Source: Agarilytica sp045430285
Lineage (GTDB): Bacteria > Pseudomonadota > Gammaproteobacteria > Pseudomonadales > Cellvibrionaceae
Reading direction: 5' to 3'
DNA length: 64,000 bases
Assembly: GCA_045430285.1 (NCBI GenBank)
Contig: JAILXV010000001.1
Coordinates: forward strand, 1-64,000
Numbering within the stretch: the stretch's first letter is position 1; every line of letters starts with the position of its first letter. This document shows positions 26,240 to 34,460 of this stretch, one piece after another. Made by a program: the position numbers and the translations under genes. The notes beneath the pieces are model-generated. The model saw nothing but the letters and a program-made list of their open reading frames with translations, searched no databases and had not been told where the DNA came from.

Positions 26240-27118
26240 TTGGGTTTCAAAGTAATTCTTCGTGGCAGCAATGGCGACATAGAGCGTGCCTTGAAAGCTG
26301 TGTTTGATGAGAGCGCATTGGAGCTTGTTGTTGCGCCCAATCATGACTGGTCGGAAGCATCTTCCTTATCTACTTTTCTCGGGTCGCTCAAGCCTTGTGC
26401 CATTGTTAATTATGGCGAGCGGCCTATTGATATGACCGCAGAGATAGCGGCTGTAGAAAGCCTTGTTGAGCAGTGCGCCTCGTTAAATATTCCTTTTATT
26501 CACCTTTCTTCTTTTCGCGCCGTTGATACTTCTGATCATGAGGCCACGGATGATATTGATGAGCTGAGTATCGCAAATGCAAATGACGAGATTGGTCGAC
26601 ACTTTGCTGCGTTGGAGTCTATATGTGCCCGCGTCGAGCGACATATTATTCTTCGTTTGAGTTGGGTCTTGGGCGGTAATTTAGAAAATATTTTTGACGA
26701 TATCGTGCCGCAGCTGCTTAATGGCGACAGCGTTTTTGTTTCTGATCATGATTTCGGGCGGCCTGTTACCATCGGTGCCTTAGCAAATACATTGCGAGCG
26801 TTGGTACAGCAAATTCTATGCGGTGCTGAAAATTGGGGTACTTTCAATATTCATAGTTCGGATAAATGCTCGGAAGCTGAGTTTTGCGATGCGCTTGTTC
26901 GTATTATGCAAACAGACCTGGATCACGCTGTTCAGATGCCGCTTGTGGCAGGAGTTGATGATGACCGTCGTTTGTTGGAAGGAAATGCCTTGTTGGGAGG
27001 AGACCGTATGACGCGTAATTTCGGGGTTCAGAACACTTCTTGGCGCAAAGGCTTGAAGGCTACCGTGAAGGGGTATGTAGACCGCCACCAAGCCTTGTCG
27101 GACGTTGGCAGCGGTTAA
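26240..27118 (+). CDS. Degenerate sugar-nucleotide reductase-like (RmlD/SDR) protein
   Basis: This 292-aa protein resembles the RmlD family: PCAIVNYGERP, PFIHLSSFRAVD, an RLSWVLGG segment and an FNIHSSDKCSEAEFC segment. The usual N-terminal GxxGxxG is reduced to LRGSNGDIERAL and no YxxxK catalytic pair is visible (the expected place reads ANDEIGRHFAALES). It may therefore bind a ligand without being a dehydrogenase. The start is a TTG 15 bp after ssb, suggesting co-transcription. Confidence 0.7.
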   Translation: MGFKVILRGSNGDIERALKAVFDESALELVVAPNHDWSEASSLSTFLGSLKPCAIVNYGERPIDMTAEIAAVESLVEQCASLNIPFIHLSSFRAVDTSDHEATDDIDELSIANANDEIGRHFAALESICARVERHIILRLSWVLGGNLENIFDDIVPQLLNGDSVFVSDHDFGRPVTIGALANTLRALVQQILCGAENWGTFNIHSSDKCSEAEFCDALVRIMQTDLDHAVQMPLVAGVDDDRRLLEGNALLGGDRMTRNFGVQNTSWRKGLKATVKGYVDRHQALSDVGSG

Positions 27119-27126
27119 TCGGTTTC

Positions 27127-28350
27127 TTACTTAGATTGGTCTTCGTAGCGCTGTAATACCAGAGTGGCGTTTGTTCCACCGAAACCAAAGCTGTTTGACA
27201 TGATACGATTGAGCTTCATGTCCTTTTTCTCTGTCACAATCGGAAGCCCTTCCGCCTCTTCATCGAGTTTGCCCACGTTTGCCGACGCGCAAATGAAATT
27301 ATTTTCCATCATCAGTAAGCAGTAGATTGCTTCTTGTACGCCTGTTGCACCAAGAGAGTGGCCTGTTAGCGATTTTGTGGAGCTAATGTAAGGCGCCTTG
27401 TCCGCAAAGACTTCTTTCACTGCCTTTAGCTCAGCGATATCGCCCACTGGCGTACTGGTACCGTGTGAGTTGATGTAGTCGATGTCACCTTCGAGGTTGG
27501 CCATAGCCATTTTCATACAGCGGGCAGCGCCTTCACCGGATGGGGCGACCATGTCGTAGCCATCTGAAGTTGCGCCGTAGCCTACAAGCTCACCATAAAT
27601 TTTCGCACCGCGAGCCAATGCGTGATCAAGGGACTCGATCACGAGGCAGCCACCGCCGCCAGCAATGACAAAACCGTCGCGGTCTGCATCATATGCTCGA
27701 GAAGCTTGTTCTGGCGTGTCGTTGTATTTGGTTGAGAGCGCACCCATTGCGTCGAACAGACCAGTAAGCGTCCAATGTTCTTCTTCACCGCCACCGGCAA
27801 ATACGACGTCTTGCTTGCCAAGTTGAATTAACTCCATTGCATTGCCAATGCAGTGGGCGCTTGTCGCGCAGGCAGATGAAATTGAGTAGTTCACGCCTTT
27901 GATTTTGAATGGCGTGGCTAAACAAGCGGAAGTGGTGCTTCCCATAGTCTGGGTGACACGATAAGGACCCGCCCGTTTAACACCACGTTCACGAATAATA
28001 TCAGCGGAATCTACGACGCTCTTAGTGGAGGCACCGCCTGAGCCGACGATAATACCCGTTCGCTCATTGGAAACTTGCTCCTCAGAGAGTCCTGAGTCTT
28101 CTATCGCTTGTTTCATCGCGATGTAGTTGAAGCCTGCTGCGTCACCCATGAAACGCAGAATTTTTCGGTCGATGTGTTCTTTGAGATCGATATCAACAGA
28201 GCCTGAGATTTGGCTGCGAAAGCCATGCTCTTTGTATGATTCGTTGTGCTTTATGCCGGACTTGCCTTCTTTTAGGGCGTCCAAAACCGTCTCTTTGTCA
28301 TTACCTATACAGGAGACAATGCCCATGCCCGTAACCACAACTCGTTTCAT
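27127..28350 (-). CDS. fabB: 3-oxoacyl-ACP synthase I
   Basis: FabB (407 aa) elongates acyl-ACPs and, with FabA, makes unsaturated fatty acids. The catalytic Cys is in SISSACATSAHCIGNA. The two active-site His are in INSHGTSTPVGD and LTGHSLGATG. The ATG at 28350 (MKRVVVTGMGIVS) is chosen over 28362 because GAGG is spaced 7 nt before it. It lies about 120 bp downstream of fabA on the same strand. Confidence 0.97.
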   Translation of the reverse strand: MKRVVVTGMGIVSCIGNDKETVLDALKEGKSGIKHNESYKEHGFRSQISGSVDIDLKEHIDRKILRFMGDAAGFNYIAMKQAIEDSGLSEEQVSNERTGIIVGSGGASTKSVVDSADIIRERGVKRAGPYRVTQTMGSTTSACLATPFKIKGVNYSISSACATSAHCIGNAMELIQLGKQDVVFAGGGEEEHWTLTGLFDAMGALSTKYNDTPEQASRAYDADRDGFVIAGGGGCLVIESLDHALARGAKIYGELVGYGATSDGYDMVAPSGEGAARCMKMAMANLEGDIDYINSHGTSTPVGDIAELKAVKEVFADKAPYISSTKSLTGHSLGATGVQEAIYCLLMMENNFICASANVGKLDEEAEGLPIVTEKKDMKLNRIMSNSFGFGGTNATLVLQRYEDQSK

Positions 28351-28469
28351 AGCTGACCTCATTGGTGAATATAACGTTTGCGCAGCGTTTATTGGATGTA
28401 ATTATACCGCGCTTTACTTCAATTAGCGTTTTATTGAGCGCTTCACTCTAATCAGTGAGGCGCCTAAGA

Positions 28470-28994
28470 TTAAAATGAATCGGTGTTGGTGAATAAGCCT
28501 ACACGCAGATCTTTAGCGAAGTAGATGTCTTTACCGTCAACGGAAACTCTACCATCGGCAATGCCCATTACAAGTTTGCGTTCAATGACGCGCTTTAGAT
28601 TGATATGGTAAGAGACTTTTTTCGCTGTAGGTAAAATTTGGCCTGTGAATTTTACTTCGCCGGCACCCAGCGCGCGGCCTCGGCCTTCGTTGCCTTTCCA
28701 TGCTAAGAAAAAGCCTACAAGCTGCCACATGGCATCTAAGCCCAAGCAGCCTGGCATCACCGGATCGCCAGGAAAGTGACAATCGAAAAACCAAAGGTCT
28801 GGTGTAATATCGAGTTCCGCAATGATTTCGCCTTTGCCGTACTCCCCTCCAGTTGTACTAATGTGAGCGATCCGGTCGAGCATTAGCATGTTTGGAATAG
28901 GCAGCTGTGCGTTGCCTGGGCCGAACATTTGGCCGTTTCCGCAGGTGATTAGCTCGTCTTTTGTATATGAAGGTTGTGGTTCAAAATTTTGCAT
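28470..28994 (-). CDS. fabA: 3-hydroxydecanoyl-ACP dehydratase/isomerase
   Basis: FabA (174 aa) dehydrates and isomerises C10 acyl-ACP, the branch point of unsaturated fatty acid synthesis. His73 (DCHFPGDPVMPG) and Asp87 (LGLDAMWQ) form the active site of this hotdog enzyme. It precedes fabB in the same direction, the usual fabAB pair. Confidence 0.98.
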   Translation of the reverse strand: MQNFEPQPSYTKDELITCGNGQMFGPGNAQLPIPNMLMLDRIAHISTTGGEYGKGEIIAELDITPDLWFFDCHFPGDPVMPGCLGLDAMWQLVGFFLAWKGNEGRGRALGAGEVKFTGQILPTAKKVSYHINLKRVIERKLVMGIADGRVSVDGKDIYFAKDLRVGLFTNTDSF

Positions 28995-29063
28995 GGAGGG
29001 TAGTTCCGATGGTCTCGATTAGCGTTAGCCCTGTAAAAAAATCGCGATATTGGCGAGCCCGAC

Positions 29064-29091
29064 ATTCTAACGTCTTGTAAGTGATTGTCCA
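29064..29091 (-). promoter_or_regulatory. Candidate fabA promoter
   Basis: On the minus strand TGGACA (29091-29086) and TAGAAT (29069-29064) are 16 bp apart, about 70 bp before the fabA start. I could not identify a FabR or FadR site by eye. Confidence 0.55.
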
Positions 29092-29293
29092 GCAAGCAGC
29101 TGGAAAAGGAAGGTTTTCGATCGTTAGATACTGTTTAAGGGGATGAATTGCCTATTCTGTTCGTAATTTAATCGCTGTGTGGGCGGATTATCCCTTTGTT
29201 TAGCACCAGATAAGGGCGTAAGCCATGGAATAAATAGAATTATTCATTTTATGACTTCGAACCACGGCTAAAGCCTTATTTTTTTCGAGATTA

Positions 29294-29302
29294 TGCTATA
29301 TT
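29294..29302 (+). promoter_or_regulatory. Candidate extended -10 promoter of galU
   Basis: TGCTATATT fits an extended -10 element (TG-N-TATATT). No good -35 stands upstream. It leaves a leader of about 130 nt before galU. Confidence 0.35.
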
Positions 29303-29439
29303 CAGCTCAAATTCGGCCTGATTTTTGAATACATGTTCGCTCAGTCAGTGTTTGGGCTTTGAATATGTAACGTAGTTCGACAATTAATTACGACGAAAAA
29401 GAGTTTCTCTATTCTTAATTATGAGCAAGGTGACAAAGT

Positions 29440-30261
29440 ATGATTTCTAAGTGTTTATTCCCCGTAGCGGGTTACGGTACTCGCTTCCTTCCTGCAACTA
29501 AGTCTATGCCGAAAGAAATGCTGCCGGTGGTGAATAAGCCTCTGGTGCAATACGGTGTTGAAGAATCGATCGAAGCTGGCCTTACAGAAGTTGGCTTTGT
29601 TACGGGGCGTGGTAAGCGCGCAATTGCGGATCATTTTGATGTGAGCTACGAGTTAGAACATCAAATTGCGGGCAGTACAAAAGAAGGGTATTTAGATTCC
29701 ATTCGCGATGTTATGCATAAAGGACAGTTTTCCTTTACTCGTCAATCTGAAATGAAAGGCTTGGGGGATGCAATCCTTAACGGGCGTCGTCTAATTGGGA
29801 ATCAACCTTTTGGTGTAGTGCTTTCTGATGACCTTTGTGTTGCGGAAGAAGGTGTTTTGTCTCAAATGGTGAAGTTGTTTAAACAGTTCCGTTGCAGCAT
29901 TGTTGCCGTGCAAGAAGTACCTGAAGATGAAATATCTAAATTTGGTGTAATCGGTGGAGAGCAAATTAAAGACGGAATCTATCAGGTAAATAACATGGTA
30001 GAGAAACCGGACCCTAAAGATGCACCAAGTAACCTGGCGATTATCGGCCGTTATATTTTGACGCCGGATATTTTCGAAATTATTGAAAATACGCCGCCAG
30101 GAAAAAATGATGAAGTACAGCTAACCGATGCGTTGATGACGCAAGCGACTGACGGTTGCGTACTTGCGTATAAATTTAAGGGTAATCGTTTTGATTGCGG
30201 TAGCGTTGCGGGCTTTGTTGAAGCCACTAACTACGTTTATGAAAACGTGTACGGGAAGTAA
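29440..30261 (+). CDS. galU: UTP--glucose-1-phosphate uridylyltransferase
   Basis: GalU (273 aa) makes UDP-glucose for polysaccharides and glycosyltransferases. The nucleotide-binding start FPVAGYGTRFLPATKSMPKE, the VLSDDLC motif (about 127) and MVEKPDP are present. It is followed 8 bp later by cpsG, forming a sugar-nucleotide supply operon. Confidence 0.97.
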   Translation: MISKCLFPVAGYGTRFLPATKSMPKEMLPVVNKPLVQYGVEESIEAGLTEVGFVTGRGKRAIADHFDVSYELEHQIAGSTKEGYLDSIRDVMHKGQFSFTRQSEMKGLGDAILNGRRLIGNQPFGVVLSDDLCVAEEGVLSQMVKLFKQFRCSIVAVQEVPEDEISKFGVIGGEQIKDGIYQVNNMVEKPDPKDAPSNLAIIGRYILTPDIFEIIENTPPGKNDEVQLTDALMTQATDGCVLAYKFKGNRFDCGSVAGFVEATNYVYENVYGK

Positions 30262-30269
30262 CGATAACT

Positions 30270-31631
30270 GTGGAAATAAGTATTGAGTGTTTTAAAGCCT
30301 ATGACATTCGCGGAAAAGTCCCGAGTGAACTGAATGAAGATGTGGCTTATCGTGTTGGCCGAGCGTTTGTCGATTTTCTAGATGCAAAATCTGTGGTGGT
30401 TGGTCACGATATTCGCTTAACGAGTGAATCATTAAGTGATGCTTTGGTAAAAGGTATCACTGATGCTGGGGCGAATGTCATCCATATTGGCGAGTGCGGA
30501 ACCGAAGAAGTGTACTTTTCGACATTTCATTTGGAGGTGGATGGCGGTATTTGCGTGACTGCTAGCCACAACCCCATGGACTACAACGGAATGAAATTGG
30601 TTAAGAAGGGTTCTCGTCCAATTTCCGGAGATGATGGTTTAGGCGAGATCAAAGCCTTGGCCGAGTTGGGTGTTTTTCGAGAGGTTTCGGAAAAGGGTGC
30701 AGTTGATCGCCGTGATATGCGCAGTGAGTATATTGAACATCTTTTGAGTTACGTTGATGTTGCTAAGCTGAAGCCATTAAAAGTGGTATGTAATGCTGGG
30801 AATGGTGGCGCTGGAGCGGTAATCGATGCGCTGGAGCCGCATTTACCTATCAAATTCATTAAGGTGCACCACGAGCCAGATGGATCGTTCCCCAATGGTA
30901 TTCCTAATCCTTTGCTGCCCGAGCGCAGGCAGTCGACAATCGACGCAGTTAAGGAAAGTGGTGCAGACTTTGGGATTGCGTGGGACGGCGACTTTGATCG
31001 ATGTTTTTTCTTTGATGAAAGTGGCGCGTTTATCGAGGGCTATTATCTGGTCGGTTTGCTCGCTCAGGCATTTCTATCAAAAGCACCGGGTGAAAAAATT
31101 GTCCACGATCCTCGATTGACCTGGAATACTATTGATCAGGTGAATGCTGCTGGTGGCAAGCCTGTGCAAAGTAAAACTGGGCATGCGTTTATTAAAGCTG
31201 CAATGCGAGAAGCTGATGCCATTTATGGCGGAGAGATGAGTGCCCATCATTACTTTAAGCGTTTTGCTTACTGTGATAACGGCAATATCCCTTGGCTGTT
31301 GGTTGCTGAACTTATTAGCGCTGAAGGCCGTGGGCTATCCACGATGGTGGCCGATCGTGTTGCTCGCTTTCCTTGCAGCGGTGAGATTAACCGTACGGTC
31401 AAAAACCCTTCGGCTATCTCATCCTCAATTGAAAAGCACTATGACGCTGATGTTCTTGTAAAAGAGACGGTTGATGGTTTGTCGATGGCGTTTGATCAGT
31501 GGCGGTTTAATGTAAGAATGTCGAGCACTGAGCCGGTATTGAGGTTGAATGTTGAATCGCGAGGGGATATCGCGCTTATGACAGAGAAAACGGATGAACT
31601 GCTAACCCTGATCGATAAGTACGACGATTAG
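30270..31631 (+). CDS. cpsG: Phosphomannomutase CpsG/ManB
   Basis: A 453-aa alpha-D-phosphohexomutase converting mannose-6-phosphate to mannose-1-phosphate. The phosphoserine loop is TASHNPMDYNGMKLV, the metal loop is DGDFDRC, the sugar-binding loop is GEMSAHHYF and the phosphate-binding end is SSTEPVLRLNVESR. It is collinear with E. coli CpsG. It starts at GTG. A strong terminator follows. Confidence 0.95.
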   Translation: MEISIECFKAYDIRGKVPSELNEDVAYRVGRAFVDFLDAKSVVVGHDIRLTSESLSDALVKGITDAGANVIHIGECGTEEVYFSTFHLEVDGGICVTASHNPMDYNGMKLVKKGSRPISGDDGLGEIKALAELGVFREVSEKGAVDRRDMRSEYIEHLLSYVDVAKLKPLKVVCNAGNGGAGAVIDALEPHLPIKFIKVHHEPDGSFPNGIPNPLLPERRQSTIDAVKESGADFGIAWDGDFDRCFFFDESGAFIEGYYLVGLLAQAFLSKAPGEKIVHDPRLTWNTIDQVNAAGGKPVQSKTGHAFIKAAMREADAIYGGEMSAHHYFKRFAYCDNGNIPWLLVAELISAEGRGLSTMVADRVARFPCSGEINRTVKNPSAISSSIEKHYDADVLVKETVDGLSMAFDQWRFNVRMSSTEPVLRLNVESRGDIALMTEKTDELLTLIDKYDD

Positions 31632-31700
31632 ATGCGGTGAGTTAGTCCCGAGGGTTGATTCATCTCGGTATAAGAACTCTGCACAAGAGCTCTGAGTAAG

Positions 31701-31745
31701 AAAAAAGGCCAGAAGCTGAATGATTAATAGCTTCTGGCCTTTTTT
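31701..31745 (+). terminator. Bidirectional terminator between cpsG and the doxX operon
   Basis: A 17-bp perfect stem (six A plus GGCCAGAAGCT / AGCTTCTGGCC plus six T) surrounds an 11-nt loop. It would serve cpsG on the plus strand and the doxX-side operon on the minus strand. Confidence 0.93.
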
Positions 31746-31771
31746 GGTTGAACCAATTTTTTTGACAGGTG

Positions 31772-32221
31772 TTATTTTATAAAGCGGTCTAGCGCTATAT
31801 CGCCACCACCCGTTTTCATCAAATACAGAAGAATTCCTGCCCACAGAATATGAACGCTCCAGCCATCTGGGTAAACAAACTGGATGACCGCAGTCATAAC
31901 AAGCAGCCCCAGCGCGCTAAAGCGCGTTAAAACCCCGAATAATAAACCTAGTGATAAGAAAAACTCACCGAATGTGCCTAAGTAAGCGGCGATATTGGGT
32001 AGAGGTAATCCATATTCATATTCAAACAGCATAAATGTACTATCGGTAACATTCCAAAAAGCGAAGTTTTGTCCGGCGATATTCGCGCCGTCTATTTTCG
32101 TTTGCACTGAACGCCAAAAGACAACAAATATGGCAACACGTCCCGCTAGGCTAACGATGCTTTCTGGGATGAGCTCTCCGACTTTACGGGCGTAACTGTC
32201 AACTATTTTAAAAATCTTCAT
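31772..32221 (-). CDS. DoxX-family membrane protein (HvfD-like)
   Basis: A 149-aa four-helix DoxX protein with segments SLAGRVAIFVVFWRS, GTFGEFFLSLGLLFGVL, ALGLLVMTAVIQFV and VHILWAGILLYLM. DoxX proteins are found at the end of bufferin/Hvf-type operons and are linked to redox or metal handling. It overlaps the DUF2063 gene by 1 bp and so belongs to the operon. Confidence 0.9.
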   Translation of the reverse strand: MKIFKIVDSYARKVGELIPESIVSLAGRVAIFVVFWRSVQTKIDGANIAGQNFAFWNVTDSTFMLFEYEYGLPLPNIAAYLGTFGEFFLSLGLLFGVLTRFSALGLLVMTAVIQFVYPDGWSVHILWAGILLYLMKTGGGDIALDRFIK

Positions 32222-32994
32222 CAGGACTCTCCTATAATGCCGGCACTGAAGCCCGACTGAATTAAAAATGAAATACTGTCTGTAGGGTTAAAGCCGTCTT
32301 CATGTTCGGCGGCTATTTCGAGTGCGTTAACGATTGTGTGTTGCTTCGTTAGTGCTTCCAGGAAAGCGAAAAGTCCAGGTGCGATACAGTAAACTTCTAC
32401 GCTTTCTTGCTGCCGAATCACCAAAATGTTTTGCGGTGTATCTGCATGTATTTCCTCAATGTCGTCTCCCCGAGCGAGTTGCCACATATCAAATATGGCA
32501 AATGGCGAGGCAAGTAAGTGAGCGGATCGAACGGGTTTAACTTTTGAGGCTGCGAGGGTCTCAATATCTAAGGTAGCGAAAAACGCTGGTTGTACTGATG
32601 TTTCGTCTTTGGCGTGATAACTTAAGTGCTGATGTAAATCGAGTTTTGCCAAATCACAAAGATAGGCGATTTTGTGTTCCTCGCTGTTTTGAGATAAAAA
32701 ATCTGGAAAGTCATGAGCGAAATCAACCATCGCCGCAGAGCGGGGTGGAGATTGTTGAATGTAAAGCTTAGCCGCTCGGCTTAGAAAATCGTCCCCGACA
32801 GTGGTTGCTATGCTTGGGTATAAATCTTTAACGGCTTCAATTAAAGAGTGATATGTATTGTTCTGATAAATGGCGAGCCGTTCTTGAAGTTCTTGCGGCT
32901 CATAGGATTTCAGCAAGTCTTTAAGTTTTTGTGAAGCTCGATCCCCCTCAATAACTAAAGAGGACATATCCTTTTGAAATGTAGGAAGATCCAT
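32221..32994 (-). CDS. DUF2063 protein, MNIO partner (BufC/HvfC-like)
   Basis: This 257-aa protein has the N-terminal DUF2063 domain with the motif LAIYQNNTYHSLIEAVKDLY followed by FLSRAAKLYIQQSPPRS (residues 40-90). In related RiPP operons this partner presents the precursor to the DUF692 oxygenase. It overlaps both neighbours by one base. Confidence 0.9.
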   Translation of the reverse strand: MDLPTFQKDMSSLVIEGDRASQKLKDLLKSYEPQELQERLAIYQNNTYHSLIEAVKDLYPSIATTVGDDFLSRAAKLYIQQSPPRSAAMVDFAHDFPDFLSQNSEEHKIAYLCDLAKLDLHQHLSYHAKDETSVQPAFFATLDIETLAASKVKPVRSAHLLASPFAIFDMWQLARGDDIEEIHADTPQNILVIRQQESVEVYCIAPGLFAFLEALTKQHTIVNALEIAAEHEDGFNPTDSISFLIQSGFSAGIIGES

Positions 32995-33854
32995 TAAGCA
33001 TTTGCCTCAATCGTTTCAGTGAGCGCACGGTTCATGATCTCTTCAGCTTTCCTTGATTCACCCAATAATATGTCTAGGTCAGGAATGTCGGTATCCCATT
33101 CGATTAATGTCGCGATTGCGCGTTTTTCTCGAGAAAAGAAATATTCATAGAGCTTCCAGACTTCTTTACGTACTTCCGAGCCGTGATCATCGATACGTAT
33201 TTTTGTGTTGTTGCTGAGGGTTTGAATGCTATGTCCGGCCAGGTGTATTTCTTCCACGTGCTCTGCTGGAAACTGTTCCAAATAATGGTAAGGGTCAAAA
33301 TGATTGTTAGAGCCGGATACGAAGACGTTGTTTATATCCAATAAAATTTTACAGCTGCATCTACGTATTATTTCTTTAAAGAAGTCAGGTTCGTTGTAGT
33401 CGCTGTGTCTAAAGTCGATATATGTAGATGGGTTTTCGATCAAAATATAACGGCCGAGTGCTGTTTGTACTTTGTCGATATTATTACAAATTGTTTCTAG
33501 ACTTTCGTTGCTATAAGGCAGGGGCAGTAAATCGTTGAGAAATATACTGTTCCAGTGGCTCCACGATAAATGCTCAGAAACACTTGCGGGTTGATAGCGG
33601 TCAACGAGGTTCTTTAGCTTTAGTAAATGTGCGTCATCTATGCCATCGCTACTTCCCAAAGACATACCGACGCCGTGCATCGATAGCGGGTAAAGATCGT
33701 TTAGCTTCGTGAGGTATCGGTGAGGGGCTCCGCCGTCACCCATATAGTTTTCTGGATGTATTTCAAGCCATCCGGTTGCGTGCGGATTATCAATAAGTGC
33801 TTGGTAGTGTGGCACTTTAAGTCCGATTCCTGACGCTGCTGGGAGTTGATTCAT
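32994..33854 (-). CDS. DUF692 multinuclear iron oxygenase (BufB/HvfB-like)
   Basis: A 286-aa TIM-barrel MNIO related to MbnB. Likely iron ligands are visible: Glu36 (HPENYM), His60 (SMHGVGMSLG), Glu94/His95 (VSEHLSWSHW), Glu140 (LIENPSTY), Asp173 (LLDINNV), His204 and His208 (EIHLAGHS) and Asp223/His224. In bufferin systems this enzyme converts core cysteines to thiooxazoles or oxazolones. It lies between the precursor gene and its DUF2063 partner. Confidence 0.93.
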   Translation of the reverse strand: MNQLPAASGIGLKVPHYQALIDNPHATGWLEIHPENYMGDGGAPHRYLTKLNDLYPLSMHGVGMSLGSSDGIDDAHLLKLKNLVDRYQPASVSEHLSWSHWNSIFLNDLLPLPYSNESLETICNNIDKVQTALGRYILIENPSTYIDFRHSDYNEPDFFKEIIRRCSCKILLDINNVFVSGSNNHFDPYHYLEQFPAEHVEEIHLAGHSIQTLSNNTKIRIDDHGSEVRKEVWKLYEYFFSREKRAIATLIEWDTDIPDLDILLGESRKAEEIMNRALTETIEANA

Positions 33855-33946
33855 GTGCGATGGTGTATCAGATAGAGCGGTAGTATTTCAAAGAGAGAGG
33901 AGTGGCGCTCCAAAAGAGATTCTGATGAGAGCGCCGGCTTGAAAGC

Positions 33947-34210
33947 TTACTTAGATGCTTCTTTGCTTCCGCCTACGATTTTTTCACAGGTGCCTTTGGC
34001 AACATACATCCACGCGTCTTTTTGGCCATCAGTCTTACTGGAGCCAGCACAGCTAGTGCCTGGGCCTGCTGCACAATCGTTTTTACCTGCTTTAGCAACG
34101 CCATAGCATTTTTCCATTTTCTTGCCTGCGTATACATCGCCGGCAGAAGCCATCATTACACCTGCTGCAATAGCGCTTGAGATTGCGAGAGTTTTGGTCA
34201 TTTTTTTCAT
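33947..34210 (-). CDS. DUF2282 bufferin-type RiPP precursor (BufA1-like)
   Basis: An 87-aa precursor with a Sec signal peptide (MKKMTKTLAISSAIAAGVMM...VYA, cleavage near residue 28). The mature part has four Cys: MEKCYGVAKAGKNDC, GTSCAGSS and KGTCEKIVGG. This matches DUF2282 bufferins, periplasmic copper-binding peptides. The ATG at 34210 is chosen because GAGGA lies 8 nt upstream and the signal peptide then starts normally; a longer frame to 34300 has no basis. Metal specificity here is inferred. Confidence 0.9.
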   Translation of the reverse strand: MKKMTKTLAISSAIAAGVMMASAGDVYAGKKMEKCYGVAKAGKNDCAAGPGTSCAGSSKTDGQKDAWMYVAKGTCEKIVGGSKEASK

Positions 34211-34268
34211 GTGTAGGTTCCTCAAGGTTACCTGTTTATTTTGTGGGTTAAAAATGTCATGCACGGGA

Positions 34269-34296
34269 TAAGACTTAGTCAGATTTAGAAAGTTCG
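34269..34296 (-). promoter_or_regulatory. Candidate ECF-sigma promoter of the bufferin operon
   Basis: On the minus strand CGAACTT is followed after 16 bp by TCTTA, about 60 bp before the precursor start. This is close to the GGAACTT-N16-TCTGA form used by RpoE-like sigma factors. Bufferin operons are often under ECF control, so the site is plausible. Confidence 0.4.
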
Positions 34297-34460
34297 GCAC
34301 CGTAGGTGATTGTGATATTTATGTGATAAAGCATCAACCATGTAGTGCGGAAGCGAGCGCCACAATTCTGATGTGTAGCAGCTGTTTAGCGCTTGTCGAG
34401 CCGCTGAACTTGGCTGAAGCGGTGGGCGACTAAAATACTGCCGCTCCTTGCCGAGATAAA

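Larger units (their letters stand above)
28995..29439. other. Divergent intergenic region fabA / galU
   Basis: This 445-bp stretch has no supported gene. It holds a good fabA promoter (minus) and a candidate galU extended -10 (plus), listed separately. An imperfect repeat (TAAGCCATGG near 29219 and CCACGGCTAA near 29263) brackets an AT-rich core; meaning unknown. Confidence 0.5.

Noticed and set aside
34211..34300. 30-residue N-terminal extension of the bufferin precursor
   Set aside because: The signal peptide starts properly at MKKMTKTL with its own Shine-Dalgarno; the extension would bury it.
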